This document shows positions 8,942-17,726 of a stretch of 64,000 nt of DNA, piece by piece. Position 1 is the first letter of the stretch; each line of letters opens with the position of its first letter. The DNA is from Chloroflexota bacterium (GTDB lineage: Bacteria; Chloroflexota; Anaerolineae; DTLA01), in assembly GCA_014874485.1 (NCBI GenBank), contig JADBJK010000024.1, positions 124,001 to 188,000 of the forward strand. Reading direction: 5' to 3'. A program made the translations under genes and the position numbers. The notes under the pieces were generated by a model. It did no database searches and was not told the DNA's origin. It was given only the letters and a program-made list of their open reading frames with translations.

Positions 8942-9495
8942 TAGCGGCCGATGCGGCCACTGGCGCGCAGGTAGCCGTCGCCGACCTCCAGCGACTCCAG
9001 TCGCACGTAGGGGCCTGTGTCCAGGATGGTCTCGGTGATCACGCGGCTCGCCAGGTTCTTGACCCAGCGGGGGAGCGCGGTTCGGCCCACACAAGCCTGC
9101 TCCACCGAGACCTGCAGGGTTTCGTCGCGGAGCCAGACGCGCGCATGCACCTGCACGCGAACAGGTACGATGAGAACGCGGGTAATCGCACCGCTGAAGT
9201 GCACGCGGTCTTGTGAAAACCAGACGACCGCATCCTTGATGGGGATGCCCGACCATCGGGCCGCGGAGTACGCAATCCAGGACGTCAGTTCCTGCGCGGT
9301 TGTCTGCAGGACGAACCGACCCGTTTGGCCCTGCAGGTAAGGCTGCAGCCGCCCGTCCAGCGACTGCGCCAGTTCCTCGGAATAGGGAATCTGGGGCGGT
9401 GTGCCGCACGCGCCAGACGCACCACCCTGGGGCTTGCAGGCGACTGCGGCGACGGACAGGAAGATCAGCGCCAGCCACAAGAACCGTTTTCGCAT
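8941..9495 (-). CDS. Small predicted lipoprotein, function unknown
   Basis: Start taken at the ATG 9495 (GGAG upstream) because it begins a lipoprotein signal peptide: MRKR, a hydrophobic stretch, then AAVAC with the lipobox cysteine at residue 20. The mature domain (about 165 residues) has an alternating hydrophobic pattern with VHFSGAITRVLIVPVRVQVHARVW and ends in a motif on dilated beta strands (VRLESLEVGDGYLRASG). I recognise no family with certainty; it resembles LmeA/DUF2993-type lipid- or membrane-associated beta proteins in length and in the ending pattern. Divergent from scpB, 52 bases away. Confidence 0.65.
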   Translation of the reverse strand: MRKRFLWLALIFLSVAAVACKPQGGASGACGTPPQIPYSEELAQSLDGRLQPYLQGQTGRFVLQTTAQELTSWIAYSAARWSGIPIKDAVVWFSQDRVHFSGAITRVLIVPVRVQVHARVWLRDETLQVSVEQACVGRTALPRWVKNLASRVITETILDTGPYVRLESLEVGDGYLRASGRIGR

Positions 9496-9547
9496 TGCGA
9501 CTCGCTCCACGAGGACCGGTTTTACATCATACCACGGAGGCAACACG

Positions 9548-10135
9548 CTGACAAGCGAACACGCTCCCGCAACGGAAAACAGCACACGCAACCTGCCTGC
9601 GCTGGTGGAGAGCCTGCTATTTGTGGCCGACCGCCCAACGCCGCTGGAAGTGCTCGCACAGGTCCTGGAAACAAGCCTGGAGGCCGTAGAGGAAGCCCTG
9701 AAGGCCCTGGACGGCCAACTGGCCGAGCGCGGCCTGCGACTTCAGCGCAAGGGCACGCAGGTTCAACTGGTTACCATGCCCGAGGCGGCCCCGTACATCC
9801 AGCGGTTTTTGGGCCTGGAACTGAGCGGAAGGCTCACGCAGCCCGCGCTGGAAACCCTGGCCATCATCGCCTACCGCCAGCCCATCACGCGGGCCGCGCT
9901 AGAAGCCATTCGCGGCGTCAACTGCGACGGTGTCCTGCGAACGCTGGTGTCCAGGGGGCTGGTGGAGGAAGTGGGCAGGCTGGAACAGGTCGGCAGGCCG
10001 ATTCTCTATGGCACGACCTTTGAATTCCTCCAGTACTTCGGCCTGAAATCGCTTGACGACCTGCCGCCCCTTGACCTGCCCGAGGCAAGCCCCGAGGAGG
10101 CCCAGGGCAGCGATACCCCGACAGACGCGCCTTGA
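9548..10135 (+). CDS. scpB: Segregation and condensation protein B, apparent CTG start
   Basis: ScpB is the winged-helix partner of ScpA and Smc in the bacterial condensin complex. The product has the tandem winged-helix signature ALVESLLFVADRPTP, the GRLTQPALETLAIIAYRQPITRA block, and RGLVEEVGRLEQVGRP-LYGTT. The reading frame has no ATG or GTG close to the expected N-terminus. The best start is CTG at 9548, seven bases after a perfect GGAGG (9536-9540), giving 195 residues. The only upstream ATG (9401) would run antisense through the lipoprotein gene. scpA is not in the window, so the usual scpA-scpB pair is split. Confidence 0.9.
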   Translation: MTSEHAPATENSTRNLPALVESLLFVADRPTPLEVLAQVLETSLEAVEEALKALDGQLAERGLRLQRKGTQVQLVTMPEAAPYIQRFLGLELSGRLTQPALETLAIIAYRQPITRAALEAIRGVNCDGVLRTLVSRGLVEEVGRLEQVGRPILYGTTFEFLQYFGLKSLDDLPPLDLPEASPEEAQGSDTPTDAP

Positions 10136-10145
10136 GGCAGCCTTG

Positions 10146-10183
10146 CCGGAGGGGGACGCCCATGACGGCATATCCCCCTCCGG
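10146..10183. terminator. Terminator between convergent scpB and MMPL genes
   Basis: Perfect 11-bp inverted repeat CCGGAGGGGGA (10146-10156) / TCCCCCTCCGG (10173-10183) with a 16-base loop. It lies between the two stop codons and could act in either direction. Confidence 0.7.
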
Positions 10184-10194
10184 GCAACGGGCCT

Positions 10195-13100
10195 CTACCG
10201 TTTGGAAGGCCACCAGTTGCGTTCCCGCAGCAAGCGCGCGATCCCCGGCACCAGGATACCGCGAATCACAAATGTGTCCAGGAGCACGCCGAAGGCGACG
10301 CTGGCGCCGACCTGGAACAGCATCGTCATCGGCGAGAGCATCATCGTGGCGAACGTGCCCGCCAGCACGATGCCGCACGACGTGATGATCGCGCCGGTCC
10401 GCGACGTGGCTGCCACCAGGCCTTCCACGAACTCAGCGGATGCGGTCTCCTCGCGCACGCGGGACATGAGGAAGATGTTGTAGTCGGCCCCAAGCGCCAC
10501 GAGGAGCACCAGCACAATGGTGGGGATCAGCAGGTTCACCCCCTCCTGCCCCATGAGCATCTGGAACACGAATACGGTCAGGCCCAGCGTGGATCCGTAA
10601 CTCAACAGCACGGTCAGCACCAGGTAGGTCGGCGCCACGACTGAACGCAGCAGCGCGATCATGACCACGAACACGCCGATGGCGATCAGCACCAGCACCT
10701 TGATGAAGTCTTCGTTGGAGACCTGCCGAATGTCGGCAAAGGCGACTGAACTACCTGTTATGTAAACTTCGCTCCCCGTGCCCTCCACGGCCTGGCCGAC
10801 CGCCTTGCGGACTCTCTGGCTGAGATCCAGCGCTGCGTTGGAATACGGCTCCGGCTCCAGGATGACATACAGCCGCGTCGCCGTCCTATCCTCGGACACG
10901 AAGGCCTTCTCCAGGGCCTGGGCCGCAGGAATCGCTGCGAACAGGGCCTTCGGGTACAGATACGCCTTCTTGCCCTCAAATCCGCGCCGCAGTGCATCCA
11001 GGTTGGACGCCAGCGACTTCACGGTGGCCGCAAGCGCCGTTACGTCTTCCCCAGCCGCGCCGGACAGCCCCGCGGCCACATACCGTGCGTCGGGCGCTTT
11101 GGCCTCAAATGCCCCACGGAGTTCCAGCAGCGACAGCCCGAACTCCTCCACCTTGCCTGCCAGATCCGCCGGGCGCATCAGGCCACCGGGCAAATTCTTC
11201 GGCACGAAACTGGCCTTCGGGTCGCGCGACGCGAAGGAGCCCGCGAGCGTCCGCATCGCTTCGGCCATGCCCGTTACCTCGGCCTTGAGCGCTGACAGGG
11301 CGGCCGGCAAGTCGCTCAGGGCAACCTGTCCGCCCTTCAGTTTGGCCGCAGCCTGCGCCATCTGGGCGAGATGCTCCCCTGCTGCCGCGAAGGCGGGCTC
11401 GCCCACAACCCAAGGATACCGCTCGGCCAACTCGCCCATGTAACTCTGGAGCGCCGTCAACTGAGACGCGGTGTCCACCTGCATTAGCGAAGCCGGGTTG
11501 TCCAACTGCTTGGCAAGCGCGTCCAGGCTGTCCGCGATGATGCCCAACTGCCCGGACACCAGCAGCCCCCTTTGCGCCTGCGCCCACGCAGCGGAAATCT
11601 CGTCCAGGGCCGCCAGCGCCTTCGCATAACTCGCCTCGCCCTTGACGAACGGGTATGCATCGCCCAGCCCGGCCAGATACTGCTTGAGCGTCTGCAGCGT
11701 GCTCGCGTACTGGGCGAGCGACTCGGGCGCCGCCGTCAGCATAGGGCTGCGCAACCCCGTCGCGAGCATCCCCACCTGCTCCGCGATGGTCTCCAGTTGG
11801 CCGGTTACCCGCATCTTCTGCTCCAAGCGGGCGAGTTGATTCTGCAGGGCTTTGGCGCTCGCCACCGCATCGGTGTACGCGGGCTGGGCTTTCACGTCGG
11901 GATAGGTTTCCCCGAGTTGCTGCAAATAGGCATTCATGGCAGCGACAAGCGTAGCCGGGTCAGCGCCGCCCGCACCGGAGCCCTGCCCGCCGGCAAACGC
12001 AGTGGCAGCGTTGCGCAGTCCGTCGGCCAGCAGCGTCAACTGCGCGTCCACCGTGAACGGCACCGCCTGGCCGGTCTCGCCCGTCGGTGTCAGCAGGCTC
12101 CGGACCCGCAACACACCCGGTATCTTCTGCACCTCCTGCACCACGGCATCCAGCGTCGCCAACTCGTCTGTTACGTCTCCATCCTTCGCCAAGAGCATCA
12201 CGTGCGTTGGGAAAATCTCCCCGGGGTCAAAGTGCCCTTTCAGCGTCTCAAACCCCTTTGCCGAATCCAGGTCCTTCGGCACGTCGGCCAGGATGTCAAA
12301 ACTGCGGACCATCTTCGGCAGCGCCGCGTAGGGCACGAGCAGGCACACGATCACGAGCGGGACAACCCATGCCGCATTCCGGCTCACGTTGTGCGCCAAG
12401 CCGTGCCAGAACCCGCGCTCGGGGTGTTCCGCCTCGTTGGCGAAGGGCCAGAACAGCCGCGTGCCCATCACCGAGAGCAGCGCAGGCGTCAGGGTCAGCC
12501 CCGCGAGGAGCGTGATGAAAATGCACACGGCGAGGCCCGTCCCCAGCGTGCGGGACATGCCGAAACTCGCCACGTTCAGGAACAGGAACGCCAGGATAAC
12601 CACCGTCGCGCTGGCCGCGATGACCGCGCCGATCTTCTCCATGGTCCGCACGCCGGCCTCAAAGCGCGTGCCCTGCCGATGGAGTTCCTCGCGGAAACGG
12701 GACACGATGAACAGGCAGTAGTCCGTGCCCACGCCGAAGATGACGACGACCGCGAATATGTCCATCTGCGTGCTCATCTTGACTCCGGCCTGGGCCAGAA
12801 AACCCAGCACCCCCGTGGAAACGAGGTAGGCCGCGCCGATGGTCGCCAGCGGCACCAGCGCCGCTACAGGCGAGCGGTAGATCACCAGCAGGATGATCAC
12901 CACCAGCGCGATGGTCGCCCAGGTCGTTCGGTCAAGGCTGCGCTTCACCGTCTCCAGCGTGTCGCGGGCCACCGACGCCGAGCCGGCCGTGTACACCTCC
13001 AGCCCCGCCGGCTTGCCCTTCAGGTACGCGCGAATCCGATCCACCGCCTCGTGGGTCGGCGCTGCGGAGACCGCCGTGGTAAACTCCACGGTCATCAGCA

Positions 13101-13485
13101 TCGCCGTGCCGTCGGCGCTCTTGAGCATCGGCTCCAGTTCCGGGTTGGAGAAAACCGAAATCACCCTGAACACTTCGCTCGGCGCGTTCGGCGACTGCAG
13201 CCACTGCTCCACCTCGCGCGCGTATGCCATATCCCCATCCGTGAGGCCGCTGGAGCGGAAGAATACGATGGTGTCGCCGATGGCCGAATCCTTCGGGAAC
13301 TTCTCGGCAATCAACTTCCCGGCCTTCACCGAGGGCGCGCCCGATGGGAGAAAAGACTCCTGGTCCGTGATGCCGACTTTCTCAAGCGGCGGCGCGAAGG
13401 CCACCATCAGGACTGCCAACACCACCCAGGCCAGGATGACCACCCACCGCTTCTGAAAGGAGAACGCTGCCAACTTTCGGTACAT
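10195..13485 (-). CDS. MMPL/RND-superfamily exporter
   Basis: 1096 residues with the duplicated MMPL layout. One transmembrane helix lies near the N-terminus, followed by a porter domain and five helices (about 185-345) with GVGTDYCLF and ASFGMSRTLGTGLA. A very long Ala-rich extracytoplasmic loop (about 410-860, probably helical) leads to a second set of helices holding ALGADYNIFLMSRVREE, the Asp-Tyr pair that relays protons in MmpL3-like pumps. It exports lipids or hydrophobic compounds driven by the proton gradient; the substrate is not evident. The start has GGGAGGTGGGAAG. The tetR gene ends 16 bases upstream on the same strand, so the pair forms a regulator-exporter operon. Confidence 0.9.
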   Translation of the reverse strand: MYRKLAAFSFQKRWVVILAWVVLAVLMVAFAPPLEKVGITDQESFLPSGAPSVKAGKLIAEKFPKDSAIGDTIVFFRSSGLTDGDMAYAREVEQWLQSPNAPSEVFRVISVFSNPELEPMLKSADGTAMLMTVEFTTAVSAAPTHEAVDRIRAYLKGKPAGLEVYTAGSASVARDTLETVKRSLDRTTWATIALVVIILLVIYRSPVAALVPLATIGAAYLVSTGVLGFLAQAGVKMSTQMDIFAVVVIFGVGTDYCLFIVSRFREELHRQGTRFEAGVRTMEKIGAVIAASATVVILAFLFLNVASFGMSRTLGTGLAVCIFITLLAGLTLTPALLSVMGTRLFWPFANEAEHPERGFWHGLAHNVSRNAAWVVPLVIVCLLVPYAALPKMVRSFDILADVPKDLDSAKGFETLKGHFDPGEIFPTHVMLLAKDGDVTDELATLDAVVQEVQKIPGVLRVRSLLTPTGETGQAVPFTVDAQLTLLADGLRNAATAFAGGQGSGAGGADPATLVAAMNAYLQQLGETYPDVKAQPAYTDAVASAKALQNQLARLEQKMRVTGQLETIAEQVGMLATGLRSPMLTAAPESLAQYASTLQTLKQYLAGLGDAYPFVKGEASYAKALAALDEISAAWAQAQRGLLVSGQLGIIADSLDALAKQLDNPASLMQVDTASQLTALQSYMGELAERYPWVVGEPAFAAAGEHLAQMAQAAAKLKGGQVALSDLPAALSALKAEVTGMAEAMRTLAGSFASRDPKASFVPKNLPGGLMRPADLAGKVEEFGLSLLELRGAFEAKAPDARYVAAGLSGAAGEDVTALAATVKSLASNLDALRRGFEGKKAYLYPKALFAAIPAAQALEKAFVSEDRTATRLYVILEPEPYSNAALDLSQRVRKAVGQAVEGTGSEVYITGSSVAFADIRQVSNEDFIKVLVLIAIGVFVVMIALLRSVVAPTYLVLTVLLSYGSTLGLTVFVFQMLMGQEGVNLLIPTIVLVLLVALGADYNIFLMSRVREETASAEFVEGLVAATSRTGAIITSCGIVLAGTFATMMLSPMTMLFQVGASVAFGVLLDTFVIRGILVPGIARLLRERNWWPSKR

Positions 13486-13501
13486 CTTCCCACCTCCCTT
13501 G

Positions 13502-14080
13502 TTATCGCGGGATGAGCCCGTTCAAGGCCATGTCCACTGTGTGTGCGATGTCCTCCTCCCCTATCGGGAGATCAGGCCGCAGCAACGTACGGGTTACGAA
13601 GACGTTCATCATGCCGGCCAAGGACAGCGCGGCCCGCATGGCGTCCACCGGCCGGAATTCCCCTTTTGCGATGCCTTCCTGAATCAGGGCGATAAACGGT
13701 CGTAGCACATCCTCGCTGCGCTTGCTGGCGACGCCGGGCAACTCGCTCTCAATCGCACCGATGTCGCGCAGGAGCAACTGGATGAGCGAGAGGCGGTGCT
13801 GAAGGGCCTCCAGGTAACACCGCACAAGCCGAGACAGGCGCTCGGCTGCCGTGCCCGGGCCGGAGCCGGCCTCATCCAAGGCGAGCACCAGCCGCTCCAG
13901 TTCGCGGTCCACCACTTCCAGGTACAGGTGCTTCTTGTCGCGGAAGTAGTGATAGATGGCGGGCTTGGTGATGCCACACGCGGCGGCAATCTCGCGCATG
14001 GAGATAGACCGGTACCCATGCGCAGCGAAGAGTTCGCCGGCCTTTTGGAGGATGCGTACCTTCGTACTCTCCATCGCCAC
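13502..14080 (-). CDS. TetR-family transcriptional repressor of the MMPL exporter
   Basis: 192 residues. The N-terminal helix-turn-helix is typical of TetR: RILQKAGELFAAHGYRSISMREIAAACGITKPAIYHYFRDKKHLY (residues about 8-52; key residues G22, T38, Y43). The C-terminal helical domain binds the inducer and is not conserved enough to name a ligand. It is cotranscribed with the exporter, and a palindromic operator lies just inside the transcript at 14098-14111. This predicts autorepression and relief when a substrate of the pump is present. Confidence 0.92.
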   Translation of the reverse strand: MAMESTKVRILQKAGELFAAHGYRSISMREIAAACGITKPAIYHYFRDKKHLYLEVVDRELERLVLALDEAGSGPGTAAERLSRLVRCYLEALQHRLSLIQLLLRDIGAIESELPGVASKRSEDVLRPFIALIQEGIAKGEFRPVDAMRAALSLAGMMNVFVTRTLLRPDLPIGEEDIAHTVDMALNGLIPR

Positions 14081-14097
14081 CTTGTGCTCCCTGGCGT

Positions 14098-14111
14098 TTA
14101 CCGACCGGTAA
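14098..14111. promoter_or_regulatory. Probable TetR operator
   Basis: TTACCG-AC-CGGTAA, a perfect 6-bp inverted repeat with a 2-bp centre, within TTTACCGACCGGTAAGTAAG. It lies between the promoter (-10 at 14125-14130) and the tetR start (14080), the usual position for TetR autorepression. Confidence 0.7.
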
Positions 14112-14124
14112 GTAAGGCCCCCAT

Positions 14125-14153
14125 ATTCTAGCCCGACGGCCCGCAGCCGTCAA
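14125..14153 (-). promoter_or_regulatory. Promoter of the tetR-MMPL operon
   Basis: Minus-strand TTGACG (14153-14148), 17-base spacer, TAGAAT (14130-14125). Transcription would begin near 14118, so the palindrome at 14098-14111 sits at about +7 to +20. Confidence 0.7.
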
Positions 14154-14168
14154 ATCGGCACTCACCGC

Positions 14169-14434
14169 GGGGTGCATTTCAGTCTGGGGGCAAGGCTGCT
14201 GCAATGGGCACGTCGGAGCAGGGCGTGAGCCGCTCCCCACCAACGAAATCCTCTTTCGCTGCCCGACTTACAGCGAAGGGCTGCTTGACCTCACCTAACC
14301 CCTCCCACACCCTCCCCTTTCCTCTCCGCGGGCGGAGAGGAAAGGGGAGGGCCGGGGTGGGGATAGGTGAGGTAGGTTCTGCGCGACAACCTAATGACAT
14401 TCGGTCGTTTTCGCCCCAAAATGGAAATGCGCCC
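14169..14434. repeat. Palindromic intergenic element, copy A
   Basis: Non-coding element whose other copy is at 44131-44327. The ends are imperfect inverted repeats (GTGCATTTCAGTCTGG at 14172; CCCCAAAATGGAAATGC at the right end). The core, 14289-14372, is an 84-bp palindrome with perfect 20-bp arms around CCGCGGGCGG and imperfect outer arms ending CCTCACCTA / TAGGTGAGG. Copy A carries about 65 bases between GGCTGCTGCA and GCTGCTTGACC that copy B lacks. No coding capacity. MITE-like in form, but no target duplication is evident. Confidence 0.8.
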
Positions 14435-14477
14435 CGCCGCGCATGTAATTGCCGGTTTCGGTCTGGGGTTTGTTGGT

Positions 14478-14640
14478 CATTGTCATTGCGAGGGCGCGGA
14501 GCGCCCGAAGCCCGTAGGGACAATTCATGAATTGTCCCTACTGAGGCGCGAAGCGCCGAAGAATCTCGTCAACCGAGATGCTTCGCTCAGCATGACAGAT
14601 GGAGTGCGAAATCGCTTCGCCTCGCTTGCAATGACAGAAC
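14478..14640. repeat. Dispersed palindromic repeat (TCATTGCGAGG... family)
   Basis: Begins TCATTGTCATTGCGAGG and ends with GCTTGCAATGACAG, so the ends are inverted. It contains a perfect 28-bp palindrome (14514-14541) centred on ATTCATGAAT and the segments GAGGCGCGAAGCGCCGAAG and AACCGAGATGCTTCGCTCAG. The same units, partly in reverse order, are at 31039-31233 and 51706-52132. Together with the element at 14169 it fills the 680-base gap before the MTA phosphorylase gene. Confidence 0.8.
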
Positions 14641-14701
14641 CAGACGGTGTGCATACGATTTGTCAACAGAAGATGGAACCGAGTCCAATTGCCGCCGAGA
14701 G

Positions 14702-14730
14702 TTGGCAAGACGCGCAAGGACGTATATAAT
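14702..14730 (+). promoter_or_regulatory. Promoter of the MTA phosphorylase gene
   Basis: TTGGCA (14702-14707), 17-base spacer, TATAAT (14725-14730). Transcript start about 14737, followed by AGGAGG (14748-14753) and the ATG at 14761. Confidence 0.8.
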
Positions 14731-14760
14731 GCCCTCGTCATCACGTCAGGAGGCAAGCGT

Positions 14761-15624
14761 ATGGAGCCGGTACTCGTTGGCGTCATCGGTGGAAGCGGTG
14801 TCTATGAGATGGAGGGGTTGACCCACGTGGAGGAAATCCGCGTCAAGACCCCGTTTGGCGACCCCAGCGATGCCATCATCGTGGGCACGCTGGAGGGAGT
14901 GCGCGTGGCCTTCCTGCCCCGCCACGGGCGCGGCCACTACATCTCCCCCACGGAGTTGCCCGCACGGGCGAACATCTACGCCCTCAAGAGCCTGGGAGTC
15001 CAGCGCATCATCGCCATCAGCGCCTGCGGGAGCATGAGAGAGGAAATCGCCCCGCTCCACATCGTCATCCCAGACCAAATCTTTGACCGAACCAAGGCGC
15101 GGCCCAGCACATTCTTCGGCGAAGGGGTGGTTGTCCACATCAGTTTCGCCGAGCCATTCTGCCCCGACATGCGGCAGAAACTCTACGTCGCCGCGCAGAA
15201 AGCAGGGGCAACCGTCCACAAAGACGGGACGATGGTGGTCATGGAGGGGCCGCAGTTCTCTACCAAGGCCGAGTCGCGCATCTACCGCTCGTGGGGCGTG
15301 GACGTCATCGGCATGACGGCGCTCCCCGAAGCCAAACTGGCGCGCGAGGCCGAAATCTGCTACGCCACGCTCGCGCTCGTTACCGATTATGACGTGTGGC
15401 ACGAGTCCGAGGAGCCCGTTACGGTGGAGATGATCGTGCAGAACCTGCAACGGAACGTGGAAATGGCCAAGAAGATCATCCGACTGGCCGTCCCCACGCT
15501 GGGCAAGCCGGAGACCTGCCCCTGCCCTCACGCGCTGGAGAATGCCATCATCACCAATCCGGCCAAGATTCCGCCGGCGACCCGCCAGAAACTCGCCCTC
15601 CTGCTGGACAAATACCTCAAGTAG
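14761..15624 (+). CDS. mtnP: S-methyl-5'-thioadenosine phosphorylase
   Basis: 287 residues; ATG 14761 has AGGAGG seven bases upstream and begins the conserved fold (VLVGVIGGSGVYEMEGL). Other marks are the LPRHGRGHYISPTELPARANIYALK block, SACGSMRE, and the MTAP active-site segment TMVVMEGPQFSTKAES. VTDYDVWHE carries the Asp that contacts the purine base. The enzyme cleaves MTA with phosphate to adenine and 5-methylthioribose-1-phosphate in methionine salvage. The convergent neighbour is an MTA/SAH deaminase fusion, so two alternative routes for MTA sit side by side. Confidence 0.93.
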   Translation: MEPVLVGVIGGSGVYEMEGLTHVEEIRVKTPFGDPSDAIIVGTLEGVRVAFLPRHGRGHYISPTELPARANIYALKSLGVQRIIAISACGSMREEIAPLHIVIPDQIFDRTKARPSTFFGEGVVVHISFAEPFCPDMRQKLYVAAQKAGATVHKDGTMVVMEGPQFSTKAESRIYRSWGVDVIGMTALPEAKLAREAEICYATLALVTDYDVWHESEEPVTVEMIVQNLQRNVEMAKKIIRLAVPTLGKPETCPCPHALENAIITNPAKIPPATRQKLALLLDKYLK

Positions 15625-15650
15625 CGCCGCGTCGGCCATACTTGCACAAC

Positions 15651-15680
15651 AAAAGGCCCTTCCTCTGGGAAGGGCCTTTT
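15651..15680. terminator. Strong bidirectional terminator
   Basis: AAAAGGCCCTTCC (15651-15663) / GGAAGGGCCTTTT (15668-15680), a perfect 13-bp stem with a 4-base loop. It has A and T runs on both sides, so it serves mtnP on the plus strand and the deaminase operon on the minus strand. Confidence 0.92.
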
Positions 15681-15714
15681 CATTCCGGCCGTTGCGAATC
15701 CGGCCCGTGCAGAA

Positions 15715-17676
15715 TCAGAAGTCCACGTACTCCTTCCGCACGATCTGCTCGGATGAAACCCCCATGATCTCCAGCATCTCGCCGATGAGTCCCGCCTTCG
15801 CCAGCGCGTCCTTCGCCGACCACGTGCGGCTCTTGATCTCCAGGAAGAGGTCATCGTAGGCGGGTCGGAAGAGACGATCTGCGTTGACCTCAAAGTCCAC
15901 GCCTTTGTATTGGACGCGCCAGCGGCGTCGTTCCTTGTTCACCTCCTTGATGCGGTCGGGCTGGAAGTACTCCCTGTAGAAACGCAGCGAACGGTCGGCC
16001 ACGGCGCTGAACCGCGAGCGCGACAGGATGACCGAGTTCTCATAGACGCGCTCCACGGTCGGCCCGCGCAGCGTCAGCCCATAGCGCGGCACCAGCGAGC
16101 CATCGGGCTGGATCACGTTATCCTCGCGATACCGCACGTGCCCTTTGTCGGGGTCATCAAACAGGAAGTAGGTATCGTACTGGCGGCGCACGCTTTCGCG
16201 TATCACGTTGACGTCCTTGTGGCCCAGCAGATGGCGCAGCGCGCGTTCGTCGGGCAGGCGCACCTTCACCTGCACCTCAAAGGTCTCCTGCTGCTCCACG
16301 CCGCCGATGCCCACGATCTTGTCCACCAGGTTTTCCTCGCGGGCTGCCAGGAATCGGTCAATGCGGCTGGCCATGGCCTCGGCGTCGGACTGCACGGCAG
16401 GCACATCTATGGTCAGCAACTCGCGGTCGCGCATCAGGAAGCGCCCCGCCACGGCCACATCGCGCACGTCGGCGCTCTTGGCCGCGTACACCAGTTGCGA
16501 GTACACATTGTTGTCCGACAGCGCAAACTTGGGCGTCTCGTGCACGGTGTCCAGGTTCACGACGATAATGTCCGCCCACTTCCCCGGTTCCAGCGACCCA
16601 ATCTCCCCGTCCAGGTACAGGGTGCGCGCGCCCTCCAGCGTCGCCATCTCCACCGCCACCCGCGCGGGCAGCGCCGTCGGATCGCCGGAGACGCCCTTGG
16701 GGAGCAGCGCCGCCAGCCGCATCTCCTCAAACATGTCCAGGTCGTTGTTGCTGGCGCATCCGTCCGTGCCCAGGCCCACGTTGACGCCGCTCCCGCGCAG
16801 CGCCATAACCCGCGCGATGCCGCTGGCCAATTTCAGGTTGCTCGTCGGGTTGTGCGCCACGCCAATGTGCCGCTCGGCCAGCAGGCGCATCTCGGCGTCG
16901 GTGAGGTGAACGCCGTGGGCAACCAGCATCTTACCCACGAGAAGTCCCTGCTTCTGCATCCACACGACCGGCGGCTCGCCCAGTTTCTCCACCAGTTCGC
17001 GCACTTCCAGGTCGGTCTCGGCGATATGAATCAACTGGGGGACATCGTACTTCAGGCCCAGCATGGACGTGGCGTGCAGAATCTCCGGCGTGCAGAGGTA
17101 TATGGAGTGCGGCCCGAACGCAGGGGTGATCAGCGGGTGATGCTGCCACTTCTCCACAAACCGCTGAGCGTAGTCCAGGCTCTCATCGTAACTCTCGGCG
17201 TCGGGAGTGGGAATCTTCATGATGGTCTCGGCGCAAACGCCCCGCAACCCGACCTGGGCCACCGTCTCGGCGACCGTGTCCTCGTAGTAGTACATGTCGG
17301 CCAGGCAGGTAACGCCGGAGCGGATGAGTTCCGCACACGAGAGCAGCGTGCCCACGCGGCAGAAGCGCTCGTCGGTGAACTCGCGTTCCACCGGCAGCAT
17401 GTACCCGTACAGCCACACGTCCAGGCGCAAGTCATCCACCAAGCCGCGCAGCAGGCTCATGGGCAGGTGCGTGTGCGTATTCACCAGGCCGGGCATGACG
17501 ACGCACCCGCCGCAGTCCCGAACCTCCCGCGCAGACCAGTGGGCGCGGACATCCTCCAACTTCCCCACGGCCACAATCCGACCGTCGCGCACGGCCACCG
17601 CTCCGTCCCGAACAATCTGCCGCCGGGCGTCCATCGTAACGACGACGCCACCGGCAAATAGGATATCCGCGTCCAT
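15715..17676 (-). CDS. MTA/SAH deaminase-like amidohydrolase fused to a CYTH-like domain
   Basis: 653 residues from ATG 17676 (GGAGAGGGTG upstream). Residues 1 to about 440 form a metal-dependent amidohydrolase of the MtaD/SsnA/TrzN group: GLVNTHTHLPMSLLRG (HxH), HIAET, MLVAHGVHL, AHNPTSNLKLASG and GLGTDGCASNN, with all metal ligands present. Relatives deaminate MTA, SAH or 5'-deoxyadenosine. Residues about 455-653 are a second domain beginning FEVQVKVRL, with RYRED, LRGP, KERRRWRVQY and LFLEIKSRTW. The run of alternating charged residues and the late EIK box resemble CYTH/triphosphate-tunnel proteins, but the first motif is ExQxK, not ExExK. Last gene of the mob/moe operon, and convergent with mtnP. 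Confidence 0.82.
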   Translation of the reverse strand: MDADILFAGGVVVTMDARRQIVRDGAVAVRDGRIVAVGKLEDVRAHWSAREVRDCGGCVVMPGLVNTHTHLPMSLLRGLVDDLRLDVWLYGYMLPVEREFTDERFCRVGTLLSCAELIRSGVTCLADMYYYEDTVAETVAQVGLRGVCAETIMKIPTPDAESYDESLDYAQRFVEKWQHHPLITPAFGPHSIYLCTPEILHATSMLGLKYDVPQLIHIAETDLEVRELVEKLGEPPVVWMQKQGLLVGKMLVAHGVHLTDAEMRLLAERHIGVAHNPTSNLKLASGIARVMALRGSGVNVGLGTDGCASNNDLDMFEEMRLAALLPKGVSGDPTALPARVAVEMATLEGARTLYLDGEIGSLEPGKWADIIVVNLDTVHETPKFALSDNNVYSQLVYAAKSADVRDVAVAGRFLMRDRELLTIDVPAVQSDAEAMASRIDRFLAAREENLVDKIVGIGGVEQQETFEVQVKVRLPDERALRHLLGHKDVNVIRESVRRQYDTYFLFDDPDKGHVRYREDNVIQPDGSLVPRYGLTLRGPTVERVYENSVILSRSRFSAVADRSLRFYREYFQPDRIKEVNKERRRWRVQYKGVDFEVNADRLFRPAYDDLFLEIKSRTWSAKDALAKAGLIGEMLEIMGVSSEQIVRKEYVDF

Positions 17677-17726
17677 CACCCTCTCCGTGTCAATGGAATG
17701 CAGGCACCGGAACCTAGACCAGCGCC

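Noticed and set aside
11572-13515. Long plus-strand frame antisense to the MMPL gene
   Set aside because: Same artefact of GC-rich codon positions; the minus strand carries the MMPL protein with conserved membrane helices.
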